Shown: positions 10,096 to 19,834 of the stretch, piece by piece
Numbering within the stretch: position 1 is the stretch's first letter
Layout: every line of letters starts with the position of its first letter
Origin: Microvirga sp. 3-52
Lineage (GTDB): Bacteria > Pseudomonadota > Alphaproteobacteria > Rhizobiales > Beijerinckiaceae
Assembly: GCF_018383585.1 (NCBI RefSeq)
Contig: NZ_JAHAMK010000002.1
Coordinates: forward strand, 1-64,000
Reading direction: 5' to 3'
Length of the DNA stretch: 64,000 nt
Notes under the pieces: model-generated
Seen by the model: only the letters and a program-made list of their open reading frames with translations
Database searches by the model: none
Told to the model about the DNA's origin: nothing
Position numbers and translations under genes: made by a program

Positions 10096-11348
10096 GCCTG
10101 ATCTCGGTCGAGGATGCGCTGTCCCGCGTTCTGGCAAGTGTCGAAAAGCCGGTCGGGGTCGAGCATGTCTCCCTCGTCGCCTGCGCGGGCCGGACCCTCG
10201 CCCACGACGTCGACGCCCTGCGTGACCAGCCGCCCTTTCCCGCCTCGGCCATGGACGGCTACGCAGTGCGGAGCGCCGACTGCACTCAGGTACCTGCTAC
10301 CCTCCGGATCATCGGCACCAGCGCGGCCGGCAACCGCTTCTCCGGCAGTGTCGGCGCCAAGGAGGCGGTGCGGATCTTCACCGGCGCGCCCTTTCCTGAC
10401 GGTGCCGACGCGGTGATCCTGCAGGAGGATACCGAGCGGTCCGGCGACCATGTAGTGGTGAAAGAGGCAACCCGCCCCAACCGCCACATCCGCACCGCGG
10501 GCCTCGATTTCCGCGCTGGGGACGTACTCCTGCAAGCCGGCTTGCGCTTGGATTCCCGCCACATCGCTCTCGCAGCCTCCATGGGCCACGGAGCACTTCC
10601 GGTCCACCGCAAGCCCCGGGTCGCCATTCTCGCCACTGGCGACGAGCTGGTGCGTGCGGGCGAACCTGTCGGCCCCGACCAGATTTCCGCGTCCAGCCTG
10701 CCGGCCACGATTCTGATGGTCGAGAAGGCCGGGGCCGAAGCCATCGATCTCGGCATCGCACGCGACACACTCGAATCGCTCGACGAACGCATCCAGGCGG
10801 CGAAAGATGCGGGCGCCGATATTCTCGTCACCCTGGGCGGCGCATCGGTGGGTGAGCACGACTTGGTGCAGAAGGCCCTGAGTCGCCAGGGCATGGATCT
10901 CGGCTTCTGGCGAGTAGCCTTACGGCCCGGCAAACCCCTGATGCACGGACGCCTGGGGTCGACCCTTCTCCTGGGGCTGCCTGGCAACCCGGTCTCCTCT
11001 CTCGTCTGTGCCGTCCTGTTTCTGATCCCAGCGATTCGTGCCTTGCTGGGCGACCAGAAAGCGGCCGAGGATCCGACAGAGGATGCAATCCTGGGGGCAG
11101 ATCTCCCGCCCAACAGGGATCGCCAGGACTACATGCGCGCTTCTCTCTCTCTTCAGGATGTGCCCTTAAGCCTCACCAAGCCCCCGGAGCGCCTGATGCT
11201 GCCTGTCGCAACGCCCCACCTGCTGCAGGATTCATCGATATTGAGCATCCTGGAGCGCTCCGATGCCCTGCTGGTGCGCCCGCCTCATGCTCCAGCTGCT
11301 ACGGCCGGCGAGCCCTGCCGCATCATTCGGCTGGGGCGTTTCTGCTGA
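10092..11348 (+). CDS. moeA: Molybdopterin molybdenumtransferase
   Basis: MoeA inserts molybdate into adenylylated molybdopterin. The 418-residue protein has the four-domain layout: an N-terminal linker with [11 protein letters not shown] (about 50-60), a domain with [12 protein letters not shown], a MoaB/Mog-like domain (about 175-320) with [11 protein letters not shown] and [10 protein letters not shown], and a C-terminal beta domain. The segment [20 protein letters not shown] is also typical. Its ATG lies in an ATGA overlap with moaC. lexA follows after 151 bp with its own control region, so this gene probably ends the trp-moa transcript. Confidence 0.96.
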   Translation: MSLISVEDALSRVLASVEKPVGVEHVSLVACAGRTLAHDVDALRDQPPFPASAMDGYAVRSADCTQVPATLRIIGTSAAGNRFSGSVGAKEAVRIFTGAPFPDGADAVILQEDTERSGDHVVVKEATRPNRHIRTAGLDFRAGDVLLQAGLRLDSRHIALAASMGHGALPVHRKPRVAILATGDELVRAGEPVGPDQISASSLPATILMVEKAGAEAIDLGIARDTLESLDERIQAAKDAGADILVTLGGASVGEHDLVQKALSRQGMDLGFWRVALRPGKPLMHGRLGSTLLLGLPGNPVSSLVCAVLFLIPAIRALLGDQKAAEDPTEDAILGADLPPNRDRQDYMRASLSLQDVPLSLTKPPERLMLPVATPHLLQDSSILSILERSDALLVRPPHAPAATAGEPCRIIRLGRFC

Positions 11349-11424
11349 AAAAGGGCACCGGTGAGGTTCATCCGCAGGCAAATTGACGAATTGTTTGGCC
11401 AATAAGCTGAGCGGCAGGCTTGCA

Positions 11425-11463
11425 GAACACAGCAAGAACGGATACCTTGTTCTCGCTTTGTTT
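11425..11463. promoter_or_regulatory. LexA operators upstream of lexA
   Basis: A perfect alphaproteobacterial SOS box in GAAC orientation, GAACACAGCAAGAAC (11425-11439, GAAC-N7-GAAC), is followed at 11449-11463 by GTTCTCGCTTTGTTT, a GTTC-N7-GTTC box with one mismatch. They lie 37-75 bp before the lexA start, consistent with autorepression by LexA. The consensus is established for Rhodobacter, Caulobacter and Rhizobiales LexA; binding here is inferred. Confidence 0.8.
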
Positions 11464-11499
11464 CAGAATCGCTCCACGTGGGAGCAGTAAGGGCCAGCC

Positions 11500-12204
11500 A
11501 TGCTGACGCGCAAACAGCACGAATTGCTCCGCTTCATTCATGAGCGGCTTCGTGAAACCGGGGTTCCGCCGTCCTTCGACGAGATGAAAGATGCGCTCGA
11601 CCTCAAGTCGAAATCCGGCATCCACCGCCTCATCACGGCGCTTGAGGAGCGAGGCTTCATCCGTCGCCTGCCGAACCGCGCCCGGGCGCTGGAGGTGATC
11701 CGCCTGCCGGAGAGCACCAGCGGCGCAGGCAGCCAGCGGCGCTTCACGCCGAGCGTGGTCGAGGGCGGATTGGCCGGCAAGGCCAAGGCTGCACCCCAGC
11801 CTGCTGCCGATCCGCGGGACCGGGAGATGTCGATTCCGGTCATGGGCCGGATCGCTGCCGGTGTGCCGATCTCGGCGATTCAGACGCGCAGCCATTCCAT
11901 CACCCTGTCTGGCGATTTCCTTGCTCAGGGCGATCACTTTGCCCTTGAGGTCCGTGGGGACTCGATGGTGGAGGCCGGCATCCTCGACGGCGATCTCGTG
12001 GTGATCCGCCGCCAGGATACGGCCAATACGGGTGACATCATCGTGGCGTTGATCGACGATGAGGAGGCGACCCTGAAGCGCTTCCGCCGTCGCGGCTCCT
12101 CGATTGCGCTCGAGGCCGCCAACCAGGCCTATGAGACCCGCGTGCTAGGCCCCGATCGGGTCAAGATCCAGGGTAAGCTCGTCAGTCTGGTTCGCCGGTA
12201 CTGA
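11500..12204 (+). CDS. lexA: LexA repressor (SOS regulator)
   Basis: LexA represses DNA-damage genes and is inactivated by RecA-stimulated self-cleavage. The 234-residue protein has a winged-helix DNA-binding domain (1-65: [20 protein letters not shown], then [20 protein letters not shown]) and a linker longer than in E. coli LexA (about 70-108). The S24 peptidase domain has the Ala120-Gly121 cleavage site in RIAAGVP, Ser155 in [10 protein letters not shown] and Lys193 in EATLKRF. Two operator sequences sit upstream. The 3' end overlaps the convergent comEC end by 23 bp. It probably also controls the peptide gene at 36588-36689. Confidence 0.97.
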   Translation: MLTRKQHELLRFIHERLRETGVPPSFDEMKDALDLKSKSGIHRLITALEERGFIRRLPNRARALEVIRLPESTSGAGSQRRFTPSVVEGGLAGKAKAAPQPAADPRDREMSIPVMGRIAAGVPISAIQTRSHSITLSGDFLAQGDHFALEVRGDSMVEAGILDGDLVVIRRQDTANTGDIIVALIDDEEATLKRFRRRGSSIALEAANQAYETRVLGPDRVKIQGKLVSLVRRY

Positions 12205-14458
12205 GATCTTCCTCGGGTAAATCCTGCTCCGGGACAGGCCGCGTGCGACGCGGCTTTTCCCGGGCGATCGATGTTTCGACCTGAAGCGTTTCCGTGCGGG
12301 ACCAAGATCTGATCTCGCGCCCCTTCTTGACCGATCGTACTTCGATGGCCTCAGGACTGAAGCTGATCGCCGTTGCGCCACGTTCCTTCAGATCCTCACC
12401 ATCCACGATGAAGCGTGCCCGGCAGGTCGGCGGGGCTTTAAGCCTCGTGACGACCACCGTAGCGCGACGGCAATCCTCTTCGAATGCCGAGAAATCCTGG
12501 ACGAACGCGATCCATCGCCCGCCTGCGGCCCCAATCACGCAGCCCCCGGCATCGCACATCGTCTCCTGCCTGAGGCTCACATCGTCAGCGTTTCGTGCGT
12601 CCCCGTCGGCATGCAGCCATTGCTCGACGACGAAATCGGATGGGCGCCCCACGAGTGTCAGCCGTCCGTCTTTGCCGCGCACGGCAGCCCCTGCCCCATC
12701 CCGGTCGATGAAGATATCGTGGCGATGCGGCGTAACAGCGAAGGCCAGTCCTGCCCCGGCCGGCACGAGAGCGAGCCACCGCAGGGAGGAAGCCGGAATG
12801 GTCAGAACGATCAGGCCGATGCTCAAGAAGCCAAGGGCGACAACGCCCAGGGCCCGAACGAACATCGTCGAACCGCTGAAACCTCCGACCCAGGCCGAGA
12901 CGTCGAGAACCTGGGACACGGCCGCTCCCATGAATTGCCAGATCGGACGATCGAGTCCGAAAGGATAAGCCAGCACTCCGAGAACCGCTGACGGCATCAC
13001 GACCAATGAGACGAGCGGCAGGGCGAGTGCGTTGCCGATGAGGCCGTAAGGGTTCAAACTCTGAAAATGGTAAGCGGCGAAGGGCGCCGTAGCGACGCTG
13101 GCCACGACCGTCGTTGTGACGAGCCCTAGCATTGCCTGCCCGATCCAGAGAAATCCCCGCTCAAACAATGTGGCAGGTGCTTTCTCAATCTGTCGCCAAT
13201 GCATCAACGGCACGAGCGCCATCATGGCGGCAACGGCGCTGAACGACATCTGAAAGCTCGGCCCCAGCAACGCCTCGGGCTCTCGCGCCAACACAATGAG
13301 AGCAGCAATCGACAGGTTGCGGATGCTCAAGGCAGGACGATCGACCAGAACAGCACCGAACATCACGAGTGTCATGATGAGCGAGCGCTCGGTGGCGACA
13401 TCGGAGCCGGAGAAGATGCAGTAAACCGTCGCGCCGACGATCGCGGGAAGTGCGGCGATCTTCTTGACCGGCCAGAGCAGCGCACGGCCCGGCGCAAGCG
13501 TCAGGAGCGCACGAACCAGCCAGAAGAAGGTACCGGCTGCCAGCACCATGTGAAGCCCCGAGATCGACACGATGTGGTAAATGCCGGCTCCGCGCAGAAC
13601 GTCGTTCGTAGGCTCAGGAATGAGCCCGCGCTTGCCCGTCACCAGCGCCGCTCCGACGCCCCCGGCTGCGCCACCGATGGCTGAGGCGATGCGCTCCGTC
13701 AGCGCATTGCGCGCCTCGTCGACACGTGCTGCCAGCCACAGGGACCGATCCGGCCTCGTTGACGGGTCGACCTGGCGGACCTGACCAATCATGGAGCCTA
13801 CGGCGCCAATACCCTTGAAATGGGCATCTCGGGCAAAATCGTAGCCTCCGGGCCATGCGGCCTGGGGTGGCGGAAGCAGGCGCGTCGTACCGGCGATCAA
13901 CTGTCCGGGAGAGAGCCCCTCGCCTTTCCGCACCGAGACCCGCACCCGCGTGGGCCGCTCGGCTTCCGCAACCTCCTTCATTTCAGTCACGCGCAGGAGG
14001 AGCCGCTTTGCCCCGTCACGGTCGTCTACGGCCTCGATGAAACCCGTAACCGGTGTGATGACGATCCGCGTGAGAGCCGGCGCCGCCACGCACCGGGCGC
14101 GGATCACACCGGCCGAGAAGCCGGCGAAGAGCGCCGCGAGCGCGACCAGGGCGGAGAAGACTGCCAATCTCCCACGAAAACCGATCGCAGTCGCACTGAA
14201 AAGCGCAGAAGCTCCAATGGGTGCCCAAAGGGCCGGTTGGCCATCGGCCTGGAAGAACAGGACGATGCCGATCCCGAAGAAGACCGCGATCCAGGGGAAA
14301 AGCCGGCGCTGCTCGATCTCCCGAGCGATGTTGTTCAGAAGCCAGCCACGCCCGTCGAGGAAGCTCCATTCGACAGGACGGCTCCAGGACCGCGGCAGCG
14401 CCATGACCTGCGCGGAGCTGCGCGGGATCCGACGGGGCTTTTCACGGTTGTCTTCCAT
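12182..14458 (-). CDS. comEC: ComEC/Rec2-family DNA-uptake channel protein
   Basis: ComEC proteins form the inner-membrane channel for single-stranded DNA during transformation. The 758-residue product has a DUF4131 region with the first helices (about 50-200), then the competence membrane domain (about 250-560) with [20 protein letters not shown] and [12 protein letters not shown] and roughly ten hydrophobic segments. The C-terminal part (about 580-758) corresponds in position to the metallo-beta-lactamase-like domain, but I find no HxHxDH motif, so that part may lack nuclease-type metal binding. Competence is not demonstrated for most Rhizobiales. It is divergent from gltX and convergent with lexA (23-bp overlap). 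Confidence 0.87.
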   Translation of the reverse strand: MEDNREKPRRIPRSSAQVMALPRSWSRPVEWSFLDGRGWLLNNIAREIEQRRLFPWIAVFFGIGIVLFFQADGQPALWAPIGASALFSATAIGFRGRLAVFSALVALAALFAGFSAGVIRARCVAAPALTRIVITPVTGFIEAVDDRDGAKRLLLRVTEMKEVAEAERPTRVRVSVRKGEGLSPGQLIAGTTRLLPPPQAAWPGGYDFARDAHFKGIGAVGSMIGQVRQVDPSTRPDRSLWLAARVDEARNALTERIASAIGGAAGGVGAALVTGKRGLIPEPTNDVLRGAGIYHIVSISGLHMVLAAGTFFWLVRALLTLAPGRALLWPVKKIAALPAIVGATVYCIFSGSDVATERSLIMTLVMFGAVLVDRPALSIRNLSIAALIVLAREPEALLGPSFQMSFSAVAAMMALVPLMHWRQIEKAPATLFERGFLWIGQAMLGLVTTTVVASVATAPFAAYHFQSLNPYGLIGNALALPLVSLVVMPSAVLGVLAYPFGLDRPIWQFMGAAVSQVLDVSAWVGGFSGSTMFVRALGVVALGFLSIGLIVLTIPASSLRWLALVPAGAGLAFAVTPHRHDIFIDRDGAGAAVRGKDGRLTLVGRPSDFVVEQWLHADGDARNADDVSLRQETMCDAGGCVIGAAGGRWIAFVQDFSAFEEDCRRATVVVTRLKAPPTCRARFIVDGEDLKERGATAISFSPEAIEVRSVKKGREIRSWSRTETLQVETSIAREKPRRTRPVPEQDLPEEDLSTGEPD

Positions 14459-14599
14459 TGCGGCTTAGGCTTAACGCGGGTGCGGTTGCATGCTAGACGA
14501 CCGCACGCTCCGACCCAAACCGCCCTGTGGATTGAGTCGGATGACGCTGCGGATGAGACAGGCCGCATGCCCCGGATTTTCAAGTCAAGGTTTCCCGCG

Positions 14600-16030
14600 A
14601 TGCCCGTCGTCACCCGCTTCGCCCCCTCTCCCACCGGCTTCCTGCATATCGGAGGGGGGCGCACGGCCCTGTTCAACTGGCTCTATGCCAAGCGGCATGG
14701 GGGCAAGATGCTGTTGCGCATCGAGGATACCGACCGGGAACGCTCCACGGACGCCGCCATTGCGGCGATCCTCGACGGCCTGAAGTGGCTCGGCCTCGAT
14801 TGGGACGGGGACGTGGTCTACCAGTTCTCCCGCGCCGCCCGTCACCGCGAAGTCGCCGAGAGCCTGCTGGCGCGGGGCCGCGCCTATTACTGCTATGCGA
14901 GCCAGCAAGAGCTGGAAGAGATGCGCGAAACGGCCCGCAAGGAGGGCCGCCCCCTGCGCTATGACGGTCGCTGGCGCGACCGTGATCCGTCCGAGGCTCC
15001 GGAGGGTGTGAAGCCCGTCATTCGCCTCAAGGCACCGACCGAGGGCGAGACGGTGGTCGAAGACGAGGTTCAGGGCCGTGTCGTCTGGCAGAACAAGGAT
15101 CTCGACGACCTGGTCCTCCTGCGCTCGGACGGAACGCCCACCTACATGCTCGCAGTCGTTGTGGACGATCACGATATGGATGTGACGCATGTGATCCGTG
15201 GTGACGACCATCTCACCAATGCTGCCCGCCAGACCCAGATCTATCAGGCGCTCGGCTGGGATGCGCCGAAGATGGCCCATATTCCGCTGATCCATGGCCC
15301 CGACGGTGCCAAGCTGTCCAAGCGCCATGGTGCGCTCGGTGTCGAGGCCTACCGAAGCATGGGCTACCTGCCAGAGGCCGTACGCAATTACCTCGTGCGT
15401 CTCGGCTGGAGCCATGGCGATCAGGAGATCTTCTCCACCCAGGAGATGATCGACGCCTTCGATCTCGGCAGCATCGGCCGTTCGCCGGCGCGCTTCGATT
15501 TCGCCAAGCTGGAAAACCTCAACGGGCACTACATGCGCCAAGCCGATGACGAGCAGCTGGTGCAGGCGCTTGAGGATCTGCTCCCGGAGCTGGAGAAGGA
15601 CGAGCACCACCTGGGACGGACATTCAAGCCGGCTCTGCGCCAGAAACTGATCGCCGCCATGCCGGGCCTGAAGGAGCGTGCGAAAACCCTCGTGGAACTG
15701 CTCGACAGCGCCTACTACCTCTATGCCCAGCGGCCGCTGCATCTCGACGAGAAGGCGGCAAGCCTGCTGGCGGACGGCCGTTCGCGCCTCGTCGGAGTTG
15801 CCGATAAGCTCGAAGCCGTTTCCGACTGGTCGGCCGGGAGCGTGGAGGCTGTCGTGCGTGCGCATGCGGAGGCTATCGGAGCGAAGCTCGGCCAAGTGGC
15901 CCAGCCTCTGAGAGCTGCCTTGACAGGGCGGGCGACGTCGCCCGGACTTTTCGATGTCATGGCGGTCCTCGGCAAGGACGAAACCCTGTTGCGACTGAGG
16001 GACCAAGCCGAGGATGCGCCTGCTGCATAG
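14600..16030 (+). CDS. gltX: Glutamyl-tRNA synthetase
   Basis: A class I synthetase that charges tRNA-Glu, and in many alphaproteobacteria also tRNA-Gln, whose product is then amidated by GatCAB. From ATG 14600 it encodes 476 residues: the HIGH-like [20 protein letters not shown] at the N-terminus, the KMSKS-like [13 protein letters not shown] near 240-250, and an alpha-helical anticodon-binding domain (about 310-476). The start was chosen because [14 protein letters not shown] is the family N-terminus and an AAGG lies 9 nt upstream; an ATG at 14567 is in frame. Alphaproteobacteria often have two GltX paralogues; which one this is cannot be told here. Confidence 0.96.
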   Translation: MPVVTRFAPSPTGFLHIGGGRTALFNWLYAKRHGGKMLLRIEDTDRERSTDAAIAAILDGLKWLGLDWDGDVVYQFSRAARHREVAESLLARGRAYYCYASQQELEEMRETARKEGRPLRYDGRWRDRDPSEAPEGVKPVIRLKAPTEGETVVEDEVQGRVVWQNKDLDDLVLLRSDGTPTYMLAVVVDDHDMDVTHVIRGDDHLTNAARQTQIYQALGWDAPKMAHIPLIHGPDGAKLSKRHGALGVEAYRSMGYLPEAVRNYLVRLGWSHGDQEIFSTQEMIDAFDLGSIGRSPARFDFAKLENLNGHYMRQADDEQLVQALEDLLPELEKDEHHLGRTFKPALRQKLIAAMPGLKERAKTLVELLDSAYYLYAQRPLHLDEKAASLLADGRSRLVGVADKLEAVSDWSAGSVEAVVRAHAEAIGAKLGQVAQPLRAALTGRATSPGLFDVMAVLGKDETLLRLRDQAEDAPAA

Positions 16031-16203
16031 CAGGCGATCCCGCCTTTAGACGTGCTTGCTCCGTTCCCACGGATAAGCTACCGAAGGCACCATTATCCTT
16101 ACTGACTGACCGGCAAACCTCGGTTCAGCAACCCAGGAGACCTTCTCCGTTCCACAGGTTGCTCTAGGTTCTGCCCGGCCTCCTTTTGAAAGGGCCACAA
16201 CGC

Positions 16204-17496
16204 ATGAGTTCCTCTACCAGCACCGTCACCGTTGACAACAAGTCCGTGGAACTGCCGGTCAAAGAAGGCACCATCGGCCCGAGCGTCATCGACATCTCGA
16301 AACTCTACGGTCAGACCGGGATGTTCACGTACGATCCCGGCTTCACCTCGACCGCCGCCACCGAGTCGAAGATCACCTATATCGACGGCGACAAGGGTAT
16401 CCTGCTCTATCGCGGTTATCCGATCGACCAGCTCGCCGAACACGGCGACTTCCTCGAGACATGCTATCTGCTGCTCTACGGAGAGCTGCCGACCGCAGCT
16501 CAGAAGGCCGATTTCGACTACCGCGTGACGCGCCATACCATGGTGCACGACCAGATGAACCGGTTCTTCACCGGCTTCCGTCGCGATGCGCACCCGATGG
16601 CGATCATGGTGGCCTGCGTCGGCGCCCTCTCGGCCTTCTATCACGATTCCACCGACATCTCGGATCCGCACCAGCGCATGATCGCATCCATGCGCATGAT
16701 CGCCAAAATGCCGACGCTGGCAGCGATGGCCTACAAGTACTCCATCGGCCAGCCCTTCGTGTATCCGCAGAACGAGTTGGACTACACCTCCAACTTCCTG
16801 CGCATGTGCTTTGCGGTTCCGGCGGAGGATTACAAGGTCAACCCGGTGCTCTCGCGGGCCCTCGATCGGATCTTCATCCTGCACGCCGATCACGAGCAGA
16901 ACGCCTCCACGTCGACGGTGCGTCTGGCGGGTTCCTCGGGCGCCAATCCGTTTGCCTGCATTGCGGCCGGCATCGCCTGCCTGTGGGGACCGGCCCACGG
17001 TGGCGCCAACGAAGCGGCCCTGAAGATGCTCGAAGAGATCGGCACGCCGGATCGCATTCCGGAATACATCGCCAAGGCGAAGGACAAGAACGATCCGTTC
17101 CGCCTCATGGGCTTCGGTCACCGGGTCTACAAGAACTACGACCCGCGCGCCCGCATCATGCAGAAGACCACCCACGAGGTGCTCAACGAGCTCGGCATCA
17201 AGGACGACCCGCTCCTCGACGTGGCCGTGGAACTCGAGCAGATCGCCCTGAAGGACGATTACTTCGTCGAGAAGAAGCTCTACCCGAACATCGACTTTTA
17301 TTCGGGCATCACTCTCAAGGCGATGGGCTTCCCCACCTCCATGTTCACGGTGCTGTTCGCGCTGGCCCGTACGGTCGGCTGGATCGCCCAGTGGAGCGAG
17401 ATGATCGAGGATCCGTCCCAGCGCATCGGCCGTCCGCGCCAGCTCTATACCGGCGAGACAGAGCGCGACTACGTCACGGTCGCCCAACGCGGGTGA
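16204..17496 (+). CDS. gltA: Citrate synthase, type II
   Basis: GltA condenses oxaloacetate and acetyl-CoA, the entry step of the TCA cycle. The 430-residue length and N-terminal beta domain are those of the hexameric, NADH-sensitive bacterial type. The catalytic-site segments [44 protein letters not shown] and NIDFYSGI are present. ATG 16204 follows AAAGG at a suitable distance; an in-frame TTG at 16186 would overlap that site. It is preceded by 173 bp of non-coding DNA that should hold its promoter and followed by a strong terminator, so it is probably monocistronic. Confidence 0.97.
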   Translation: MSSSTSTVTVDNKSVELPVKEGTIGPSVIDISKLYGQTGMFTYDPGFTSTAATESKITYIDGDKGILLYRGYPIDQLAEHGDFLETCYLLLYGELPTAAQKADFDYRVTRHTMVHDQMNRFFTGFRRDAHPMAIMVACVGALSAFYHDSTDISDPHQRMIASMRMIAKMPTLAAMAYKYSIGQPFVYPQNELDYTSNFLRMCFAVPAEDYKVNPVLSRALDRIFILHADHEQNASTSTVRLAGSSGANPFACIAAGIACLWGPAHGGANEAALKMLEEIGTPDRIPEYIAKAKDKNDPFRLMGFGHRVYKNYDPRARIMQKTTHEVLNELGIKDDPLLDVAVELEQIALKDDYFVEKKLYPNIDFYSGITLKAMGFPTSMFTVLFALARTVGWIAQWSEMIEDPSQRIGRPRQLYTGETERDYVTVAQRG

Positions 17497-17522
17497 GAGA
17501 AGCGAAAAAATTTGGAAACGAG

Positions 17523-17547
17523 AAAAGGGGCCGAAAGGCCCCTTTTT
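17523..17547 (+). terminator. Rho-independent terminator after gltA
   Basis: AAAAGGGGCC-GAAA-GGCCCCTTTT forms a 10-bp stem with a GAAA tetraloop 26 bp past the gltA stop codon and runs into TTTTT. The run of A on the opposite side makes it potentially bidirectional, which would also end lpxB transcription from the right. Confidence 0.9.
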
Positions 17548-17569
17548 CATTGTGCTGCTCATCAAATGA

Positions 17570-17672
17570 GTGTCACTCCCGGCCGGAGCGTCAGCGGAGG
17601 AGAAGAGAATCCATCAGGCCCAAGCGTGCGGACAGATCCCCTTTCCCGGCCTGCGGCTGCCGAGGATGACAC
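17570..17672. repeat. Imperfect inverted repeat with GTGTCA termini
   Basis: The 103-bp element starts GTGTCACTCCCGGCCGG and ends GAGGATGACAC, so its termini are mutually inverted. The inner arms GAAGAGAATCC and GGATCCCCTTTCC-type sequence pair loosely on the two sides. It occupies most of the gltA-lpxB intergenic gap after the terminator. It looks like a miniature dispersed repeat; no other copy is evident in this window. Confidence 0.5.
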
Positions 17673-17685
17673 GCTCAAGAAACGG

Positions 17686-18864
17686 TTATGCTTTTCCGCT
17701 GGAGACCAGCACTTCTTCGACGATCCTCGCCGCGCGTTCGCTTGGCACCTCATGACCGATCTTCATGAGTTCATCGAGCCTGCTGAAGGCCTCGATCTGC
17801 CTCTGGCGCTCCGGGCTGTCGCTGAGAAGCGGAAGGAGTGACTCGGCGAGCTTCTCGGGGGTGCAATCCCACTGAATCAGCTCGGGAATGACGTTCTCGC
17901 CAAGCACCAGGTTGGTGAGCACGATGGAGGGTGCCTTGATGAGATATTTGAGCACCTCCTCGATTTTCGAGACCCGGTAGGCGACCACCATTGGAACGCC
18001 GGAGAGCCCGAGTTCCAGGGTCACGGTACCAGAGGCCGCGAGCGCTGCATCCGCCTCGCGGAAGGCAGCCCATTTTGCCCCTTCTCCCTCGACGATCCTG
18101 GGTTTCATGCTCCAAGACTCTGCCCGTGTCCTGATCTCATGCGCGAGGTGCGAGACCGCAGGAATCGTAACCTCGAACGGGCGCGGAGAGCGTTGCTGCA
18201 GGAGTGCCAAAGCCTTGCCGAATGGCTCCATGAGACGGCTCACCTCCGAGCGGCGGCTGCCGGGCAGAACCAGTAGTTTGATCGGCCCATTGTCGGCGCC
18301 TTCCCTCTCACCGGGCGCAGGCCTGATCTCCGCAAGACGCTCGATCAGCGGGTGACCGACATAGGTGGTCAGTGGACCGCCCAGTCGCTTATGGGCGGCG
18401 GGTTCGAAAGGCAGCAGGGCCAACAGGTGATCCACATAAGCCCGCATTTTTGGGGCGCGCCCGGGTCGCCAGGCCCACACTGAGGGGCTGACATAGTCGA
18501 TGATAGGGATCTGAGGCGCCCGTTGCCGAACCGCTTTGGCCACCCGATGGGTGAAATCGGGACTGTCGATGATGACCAGCATGTCCGGCTTTGCCGCCAC
18601 GACCGCATCAGCCGTGACCCGGATGCGCTTCAAGATGGAGGGCAGCCGGGCGATGACTGCGGAAAAACCCATGACGGCGATTTCCTCGAGAGGAAACAGG
18701 CTCTTCAGCCCTTCCTTCTCCATGGCGTGTCCGCCCACACCGCCGAAGCGCAGGCGCTCACCTCCAAGCCTTGCCTTCAGGGATCGTATGAGTTTCGCGC
18801 CGAGCTGATCGCCCGATTCCTCACCCGACACGATCCAGATCGTCAGGGGCTTGTCCTCAGGCAA
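17686..18864 (-). CDS. lpxB: Lipid-A-disaccharide synthase
   Basis: LpxB joins UDP-2,3-diacylglucosamine and lipid X to form the lipid A disaccharide at the inner membrane. It has family hallmarks IWIVSGEESGDQLGAKL (N-terminus), PDMLVIIDSPDFTHRVAK, DYVSPSVWAWRPGRA and PGSRRSEV. The start is uncertain. A TTG at 18864 with GGAG 7 nt upstream gives LPEDKPLTIWIVSGEESGDQ and 392 residues, overlapping lpxI by only 8 nt; an ATG at 18897 would add 11 unconvincing residues. It is the last gene of the lpxD-fabZ-lpxA-lpxI-lpxB run and faces the gltA terminator. Confidence 0.95.
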   Translation of the reverse strand: MPEDKPLTIWIVSGEESGDQLGAKLIRSLKARLGGERLRFGGVGGHAMEKEGLKSLFPLEEIAVMGFSAVIARLPSILKRIRVTADAVVAAKPDMLVIIDSPDFTHRVAKAVRQRAPQIPIIDYVSPSVWAWRPGRAPKMRAYVDHLLALLPFEPAAHKRLGGPLTTYVGHPLIERLAEIRPAPGEREGADNGPIKLLVLPGSRRSEVSRLMEPFGKALALLQQRSPRPFEVTIPAVSHLAHEIRTRAESWSMKPRIVEGEGAKWAAFREADAALAASGTVTLELGLSGVPMVVAYRVSKIEEVLKYLIKAPSIVLTNLVLGENVIPELIQWDCTPEKLAESLLPLLSDSPERQRQIEAFSRLDELMKIGHEVPSERAARIVEEVLVSSGKA

Positions 18865-19720
18865 GGGAACTCTCCATCCATGGCAGGTCGACCGCAATGA
18901 GGAACAGGCCGAGACGGTCGGCCGTGAGGAGAGTTTTTTCCTGCTCCAGCACGAAGGTCGAGCCCGCGCCGATAGCGATGCCGGAAAGCCCTGCCTTGGC
19001 CGCCTCCACGATGGTGCGGGGCCCGATGGTGGGCATGTCGACCCTGAGGTCCTGGCCGCGTTTTGCGGCCTTGATCAGCACCCCGCCCTCTTCCCGCCGG
19101 CGAAGGCCGAACCAGGACTGCCGCATCTTCATCACCCGGCGCATCATTCTGTCGGTGCCTTCCGGTCCCTCGATTGCCAGAACATGCCTGCGGGCAATGA
19201 CGGCCCCCTGGCCGATGTCGAACGCCGAGAGAGATTTGAGGAGATCGAGGCCGAGGGCGATGGCCTCGTGATCGTCGGCACCGGGTTTCCGAGTACCGCT
19301 CAAGGTCCTGGCGGCAACGAGATCCGGCGCAAGCTCATGGGCGCCGACCACCCTGTGGCCCCGCTCTTCCAACAGCATCACGGCTCCTCGCAGAACCTGA
19401 TCGTCGCCGCGGGTGATGACCTCCTTCACCTCGTGCATGTTTCGCAAGAGCGAATAGGCACTGAGGAGCGCGGAGAAGCCGGGCCGGCGTACGGCGCCGA
19501 CGAGGGAGACGGCCTGCGGCCGCCACCCTTCCAGGGTGCTCATGATGGTCTTGAGGTCGAGAAGATCGACGGTGGCATGGGCGCGGCGCTGCAGCTCCGC
19601 CTCGGCAAAGCCGCGGAAGGTCAGTACGCGCACCTCCTGTCCCGTCCGCTCGAGATGGTTCACGAGTTGGATGGGAAGCTGCCCGGCCCCGGCGAGAACC
19701 GCAATCGGGCCTGCAGGCAT
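18857..19720 (-). CDS. lpxI: UDP-2,3-diacylglucosamine pyrophosphatase, LpxI type
   Basis: LpxI hydrolyses UDP-2,3-diacylglucosamine to lipid X and UMP, replacing the unrelated LpxH of enterobacteria; this is the rule in alphaproteobacteria. The 287-residue product starts MPAGPIAVLAGAGQLPIQLV. It contains GAVRRPGFSALL, GDDQVLRGAV and the C-terminal domain with IGPRTIVEAAKAGLSGIAIG. Position between lpxA and lpxB supports the assignment. The start at 19720 was chosen over 19828 because the extra residues would be translated from a palindromic repeat. Its stop overlaps the start of lpxB. Confidence 0.94.
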   Translation of the reverse strand: MPAGPIAVLAGAGQLPIQLVNHLERTGQEVRVLTFRGFAEAELQRRAHATVDLLDLKTIMSTLEGWRPQAVSLVGAVRRPGFSALLSAYSLLRNMHEVKEVITRGDDQVLRGAVMLLEERGHRVVGAHELAPDLVAARTLSGTRKPGADDHEAIALGLDLLKSLSAFDIGQGAVIARRHVLAIEGPEGTDRMMRRVMKMRQSWFGLRRREEGGVLIKAAKRGQDLRVDMPTIGPRTIVEAAKAGLSGIAIGAGSTFVLEQEKTLLTADRLGLFLIAVDLPWMESSLA

Positions 19721-19724
19721 TAGA

Positions 19725-19827
19725 GCATCGGACCCAAAAGTGGACTTGCACTTTTGGGATCGATCCGATGCTTCCTCCTTTGGTGAGCGCATCGTTGGGT
19801 GCGGAAAACCGGGTCCACTTTTCCGCA
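19725..19827. repeat. Nested palindromes between lpxA and lpxI
   Basis: Two strong hairpins fill the gap. The left one is CCCAAAAGTG-GACTTG-CACTTTTGGG (19733-19758) inside an outer pair GCATCGGA/TCCGATGC (19725-19771). The right one is TGCGGAAAA-CCGGGTCCAC-TTTTCCGCA (19800-19827). Both contain a GTGGAC- or GTCCAC-like core near runs of A or T, so they look like two arms of one element. Related AAGTGG-type palindromes are widespread between genes in Rhizobiales (general knowledge). They could act as transcript-processing or attenuation sites inside the lpx operon. Confidence 0.7.
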
Positions 19828-19834
19828 CGATGTG

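Noticed and set aside
13820-14599. Long N-terminal extension of gltX
   Set aside because: The added codons lie antisense to comEC and lack homology-like content; GltX begins at [14 protein letters not shown].
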